From: JAEUIV01 sp033763795
Lineage (GTDB): Bacteria; Planctomycetota; Phycisphaerae; Phycisphaerales; UBA1924
NCBI GenBank assembly: GCA_033763795.1
Contig: JANRJV010000084.1
Span: 1 to 15,394, forward strand
DNA length: 15,394 bases
Direction of reading: 5' to 3'
Shown: piece after piece, positions 13,303-15,394 of the stretch
Numbering within the stretch: position 1 is the first letter of the stretch
Layout: each line of letters begins with the position of its first letter
Translations under genes and position numbers: made by a program
The notes under the pieces: model-generated
What the model saw: only the letters and a program-made list of their open reading frames with translations
What the model was told of the DNA's origin: nothing
The model's database searches: none

Positions 13303-13308
13303 GCACGG

Positions 13309-14490
13309 GTGTTCGCGTCGATCCCCGAGATTCTGGACGAGCTCCGCGCCGGCCGATTCGTCGTGCTGGTGGACGATGAGGACCGCGAGAACGAGGGCGA
13401 CCTCGTGCTGGCGGCCGAGTTCGCGACGCCCGAGAACATCCACCTGATGCAGCGGCTGGCGGGGGGCTACCTGTGCCTGTCGCTGACGGAGGCCGACTGC
13501 GAGCGGCTGTCGCTGCCGCCTCAGGCGGCGGACAACACGTCGGTGCGCGGGACGCCCTTTACGGTGTCGATCGACGCGCACCCTCGTCACGGCGTGTCGA
13601 CCGGTGTGTCCGCGTTCGACCGGGCCAAGACAGTGGCGCTGGCGATCGACCCGGGGTCGACGCCGGCGGATTTCGTGCGGCCCGGCCACATCAACCCGCT
13701 GCGTTCGCGGGACGGCGGCGTGCTGGTGCGGACGGGGCAGACCGAAGGTTCGGTCGATCTGTGCCGTCTGGCGGGTCTGCGGCCGGCGGCGCTGATCATC
13801 GAGATCGTGCGTGCGGACGGGCGGATGGCGCGTCGGCCCGACCTGGAGCGGCTGTGCGGCGAGCACGGGTGGAAGATGTGCTCGGTGGAGCAGCTGATCG
13901 CGCACCGCCTGCAGACGGACTCTCTGGTGGAGCGGCTGGAGCCGGCGCGGGGGACGCTGCTGCGGACGGCGCTGGGCGAGTTCAACCTGATCGCGTTCCG
14001 GAGCGTGGTGGACCCGCTGCCTCACGTGGCGCTGACAGTCGGGGGCGTCGGGGACCTTGACGAGCGGGGCCGCGTTCGGCGTGGCGAGGAGCCGACGCTG
14101 GTGCGGATGCACCGGCGGAACCTGCTGGGGGACGTGTTTCTGGACGCGGGGTCGAGCCCCGAGGGGCCGACGGCGTGGTCGCTGCACGCGTCGATGCGGG
14201 CGATCCAGCGCGCGGGGCGGGGAGCGGTGGTGTATCTGCGGACGCACGGGCAGGACGACGACTCGCTGGAGCATCGGCTGCAGATGCCTTTCCAGCGTGC
14301 GGGGAGCGAGTCGTTCACCGCGGCGGGGCTGCGGATGGACCTGCGCGAGTACGGGATCGGGGGCCAGATCCTGCGCGCTCTGGGGCTGTCGCGTCTGCGG
14401 CTCTTATCGAACCATCCGAGAGCGCTGCCGGGGCTTGAGGCGTTCGGGCTTGAGATTGTGGAACATGTGTCCGTATCATCGGGAGAGTGA
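13309..14490 (+). CDS. ribBX: RibB with degenerate RibA domain (RibBX-type 3,4-dihydroxy-2-butanone-4-phosphate synthase)
   Basis: A 393-aa riboflavin-pathway protein. The N-terminal half (1-200) is 3,4-DHBP synthase, which turns ribulose 5-phosphate into the four-carbon unit of lumazine. It shows DDEDRENEGDLVLAAE (22-37), HGVSTGVSAFDRA (94-106), RPGHINPLR (124-132) and TEGSVDLCRLAGL (145-157). The usual GHTEA is GQTEG here, which alters a metal-ligand His. The C-terminal half (about 205-393) follows GTP cyclohydrolase II but has no Cys at all. The zinc motif (C..GDVF....CDC) reads NLLGDVFLDAGSSPEG, and the catalytic R-Q-E-G-R-G loop reads RTHGQDD. DLREYGIGGQILRALG (344-359) is retained. So only the RibB reaction is expected, as in RibBX proteins described in Proteobacteria. 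A separate RibA should exist elsewhere. GTG 13309 is set by homology and the -10 box upstream. Confidence 0.92.
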   Translation: MFASIPEILDELRAGRFVVLVDDEDRENEGDLVLAAEFATPENIHLMQRLAGGYLCLSLTEADCERLSLPPQAADNTSVRGTPFTVSIDAHPRHGVSTGVSAFDRAKTVALAIDPGSTPADFVRPGHINPLRSRDGGVLVRTGQTEGSVDLCRLAGLRPAALIIEIVRADGRMARRPDLERLCGEHGWKMCSVEQLIAHRLQTDSLVERLEPARGTLLRTALGEFNLIAFRSVVDPLPHVALTVGGVGDLDERGRVRRGEEPTLVRMHRRNLLGDVFLDAGSSPEGPTAWSLHASMRAIQRAGRGAVVYLRTHGQDDDSLEHRLQMPFQRAGSESFTAAGLRMDLREYGIGGQILRALGLSRLRLLSNHPRALPGLEAFGLEIVEHVSVSSGE

Positions 14491-14554
14491 TGCGCGTGCA
14501 GCCGCTCCGAGGAGGCACGCTCCGAGCAGCTTCGGAAGAGGCGCGGCGCATCAC
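14487..14554 (+). repeat. 9-bp inverted repeat enclosing 50 nt after ribBX
   Basis: GTGATGCGC (14487-14495, overlapping the ribBX stop codon) is the exact reverse complement of GCGCATCAC (14546-14554). The 50 nt between contain a direct repeat of CTCCGAG and a small CCGA/TCGG stem. It is followed after 6 nt by the terminator at 14561. It could be a folded 3' UTR element or small RNA; no known RNA family is recognised. Confidence 0.45.
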
Positions 14555-14560
14555 AGCACA

Positions 14561-14591
14561 AAGGGCCCCGACGGCGAACGTCGGGGCCCTT
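14561..14591. terminator. bidirectional hairpin terminator between ribBX and yceI
   Basis: A perfect 13-bp stem (AAGGGCCCCGACG pairing with CGTCGGGGCCCTT) with loop GCGAA. It lies 70 nt after the ribBX stop and 40 nt after the YceI stop. On the minus strand it is flanked by a short TTTG, on the plus strand by CTTGTCGTT, so T-tracts are weak. Position between convergent genes supports a terminator role in both directions. Confidence 0.75.
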
Positions 14592-14631
14592 GTCGTTGAC
14601 ATGGGGAGATTGTGGGGTCGGGGAGCGGGGA

Positions 14632-15204
14632 TTACTCGCGCTTGCCCTCGACGCCCGCGATGAGGGTGATCTCGTCGCTGAGCATGTTGCCCTCGATGTA
14701 CTTGGTCATGCCGAATTCGGAGCGCTTGATGGTGAAGGCGGCCTCGAAGCCGGTCTTGTAGCCCTGGGGGGTCTCGCCCTCGCCGATGACGGTGACGGTT
14801 GCCTCGACGGGGCGGGTCTGGCCCAGCATGGTGAGGTCTCCCCGGACCTTGAGGGTCTTGTCGCCGGTCTTCTCGAAGCTGGTTCCCTTGAAGGTGATGA
14901 CGGGGAACTGCTTGGCGTTGAAGAAGTCCGGGGACTTGAGGTGGTCGTCGCGCTTGGAGTTGCCCGAGTCGATCTTCTCGACGTCGAGCGTGATCTCCAG
15001 GGTGCTGGCGCCGGGGTTGTTCATGTCGAAGTTGAAGGTTCCCTTGGGGGCGTGGAACATGCCGAAGAATGGGGCGACGCCCAGGTGGTTGACGCGGAAG
15101 ACGACCCCGGAGTGGACGGGGTCGACGGAGAAGGAGGCGGCGGAGGTGGAGGCGGCGCCCAGGGCGAGGGCGGCCGCGGCCGCGAGCGAAGCGAAGACGT
15201 TCAT
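14632..15204 (-). CDS. YceI-family secreted lipocalin-like protein
   Basis: A 190-aa protein. A Sec signal peptide covers residues 1 to about 22 (MNVFASLAAAAALALGAAST, then SAA). The mature part starts SFSVDPVHSGVVFRVNHLGV, the typical YceI opening. Other family marks are FFGMFHAPKGTFNFD, DHLKSPDFFNAKQFPVITFK (86-105), VRGDLTMLGQTRPV and KRSEFGMTKY. YceI proteins form a beta-barrel that binds long isoprenoid lipids such as polyprenyl chains in the periplasm. The length is normal. Isoprenoid binding gives a loose thematic link to the prenyltransferase at 1-933, but they are far apart. ATG 15204 has AGGAG 9 nt upstream and fits the signal peptide. A promoter with consensus TTGACA lies about 115 nt upstream. 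The gene is convergent with ribBX. Confidence 0.94.
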   Translation of the reverse strand: MNVFASLAAAAALALGAASTSAASFSVDPVHSGVVFRVNHLGVAPFFGMFHAPKGTFNFDMNNPGASTLEITLDVEKIDSGNSKRDDHLKSPDFFNAKQFPVITFKGTSFEKTGDKTLKVRGDLTMLGQTRPVEATVTVIGEGETPQGYKTGFEAAFTIKRSEFGMTKYIEGNMLSDEITLIAGVEGKRE

Positions 15205-15318
15205 GCTGCGAACTCCTGTGTTGCGTGTGCGGTGTGCGTGGTTCGGGGCGACCGCTTGGGGTGCCCCACGATCAGACGGTAAGACGAACCGGGGAGGCTG
15301 CTGAAAGATTCAGGGGAT

Positions 15319-15347
15319 AAGCTACGGTCAAACAATCGTTGTGTCAA
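15319..15347 (-). promoter_or_regulatory. promoter of yceI with overlapping palindromes
   Basis: On the minus strand TTGACA (15342-15347) and TAGCTT (15319-15324) are 17 nt apart. The -35 area is nested in short inverted repeats (ACAA-TCG-TTGT and TTGT-GTCA-ACAA between about 15332 and 15350), a possible regulator site. The predicted leader of about 110 nt is GC-rich and holds no recognised riboswitch. Confidence 0.6.
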
Positions 15348-15394
15348 CAAGTATTTTTCGGGAGTGGTGATCGGGGCGGCCGGGCCGGCGGGGG

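Noticed and set aside
11810..13306. Large N-terminal extension of the DUF6677-like frame
   Set aside because: The extension is antisense to the ferredoxin, unknown and acidic-protein genes and has low-complexity composition; the family region begins at 11809.
13252..13308. FMN riboswitch before ribBX
   Set aside because: The gap is only 57 nt and holds no conserved riboswitch core; a -10 box 6 nt before the start leaves no room for a leader.

Overview
The window looks like chromosomal DNA of a Planctomycetota bacterium, most likely from the Phycisphaerae (Phycisphaerales). This is inferred from the very high GC content, a DUF6677-like membrane protein, an excisionase-type HTH fused to C-terminal membrane helices, a short Lys-rich histone-like peptide, and an MqnP-type (futalosine-pathway) prenyltransferase. 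No tRNA, rRNA, CRISPR array or insertion sequence was found.

Layout. 1-1645: the 3' part of a UbiA/MqnP prenyltransferase gene, then a GbsR/MarR-type regulator. 1766-4112 (minus strand): an HTH-plus-membrane protein, a 37-aa Lys-rich peptide with a strong promoter, strong ribosome site and hairpin-rich 3' region, and a membrane-anchored pseudopilin-like protein. 4378-5691: an M16-family protein that has lost its zinc site. 5787-11062: an island, described below. 11073-11809 (minus): two overlapping membrane-protein genes, the larger DUF6677-like. 12080-14490: an extremely acidic protein, an unknown conserved-looking protein, a 7Fe-type ferredoxin, and a RibB protein with a degenerate RibA half (RibBX type). 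14632-15204 (minus): a secreted YceI protein.

The island is the most interesting part. A CI/LexA-type repressor (XRE HTH plus S24 peptidase with an Ala-Gly cleavage site and Ser/Lys dyad) is divergent from a tight operon: a two-HTH protein, a fusion of an ABC-type ATPase with a GNAT acetyltransferase, a small ORF whose reading frame looks broken, and a complete phage-type terminase large subunit with an embedded four-Cys cluster. The first three starts are coupled (GTGA and TGATGA overlaps). No portal, capsid, tail, integrase or lysis gene is present, and ordinary chromosomal genes lie on both sides. So either a domesticated, damage-inducible DNA-packaging or DNA-processing module is present, or the reduced core of a phage, satellite or gene-transfer-like element.

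A second theme is leaderless expression. Three genes (the GbsR-type regulator, the M16 protein and RibBX) have a TAnnnT box ending 6-7 nt before the start codon and no Shine-Dalgarno, whereas several other genes carry clear GGAG-type sites. A third theme is extreme charge: the window holds a nearly pure Lys peptide and a protein whose last 57 residues include 41 Asp/Glu.
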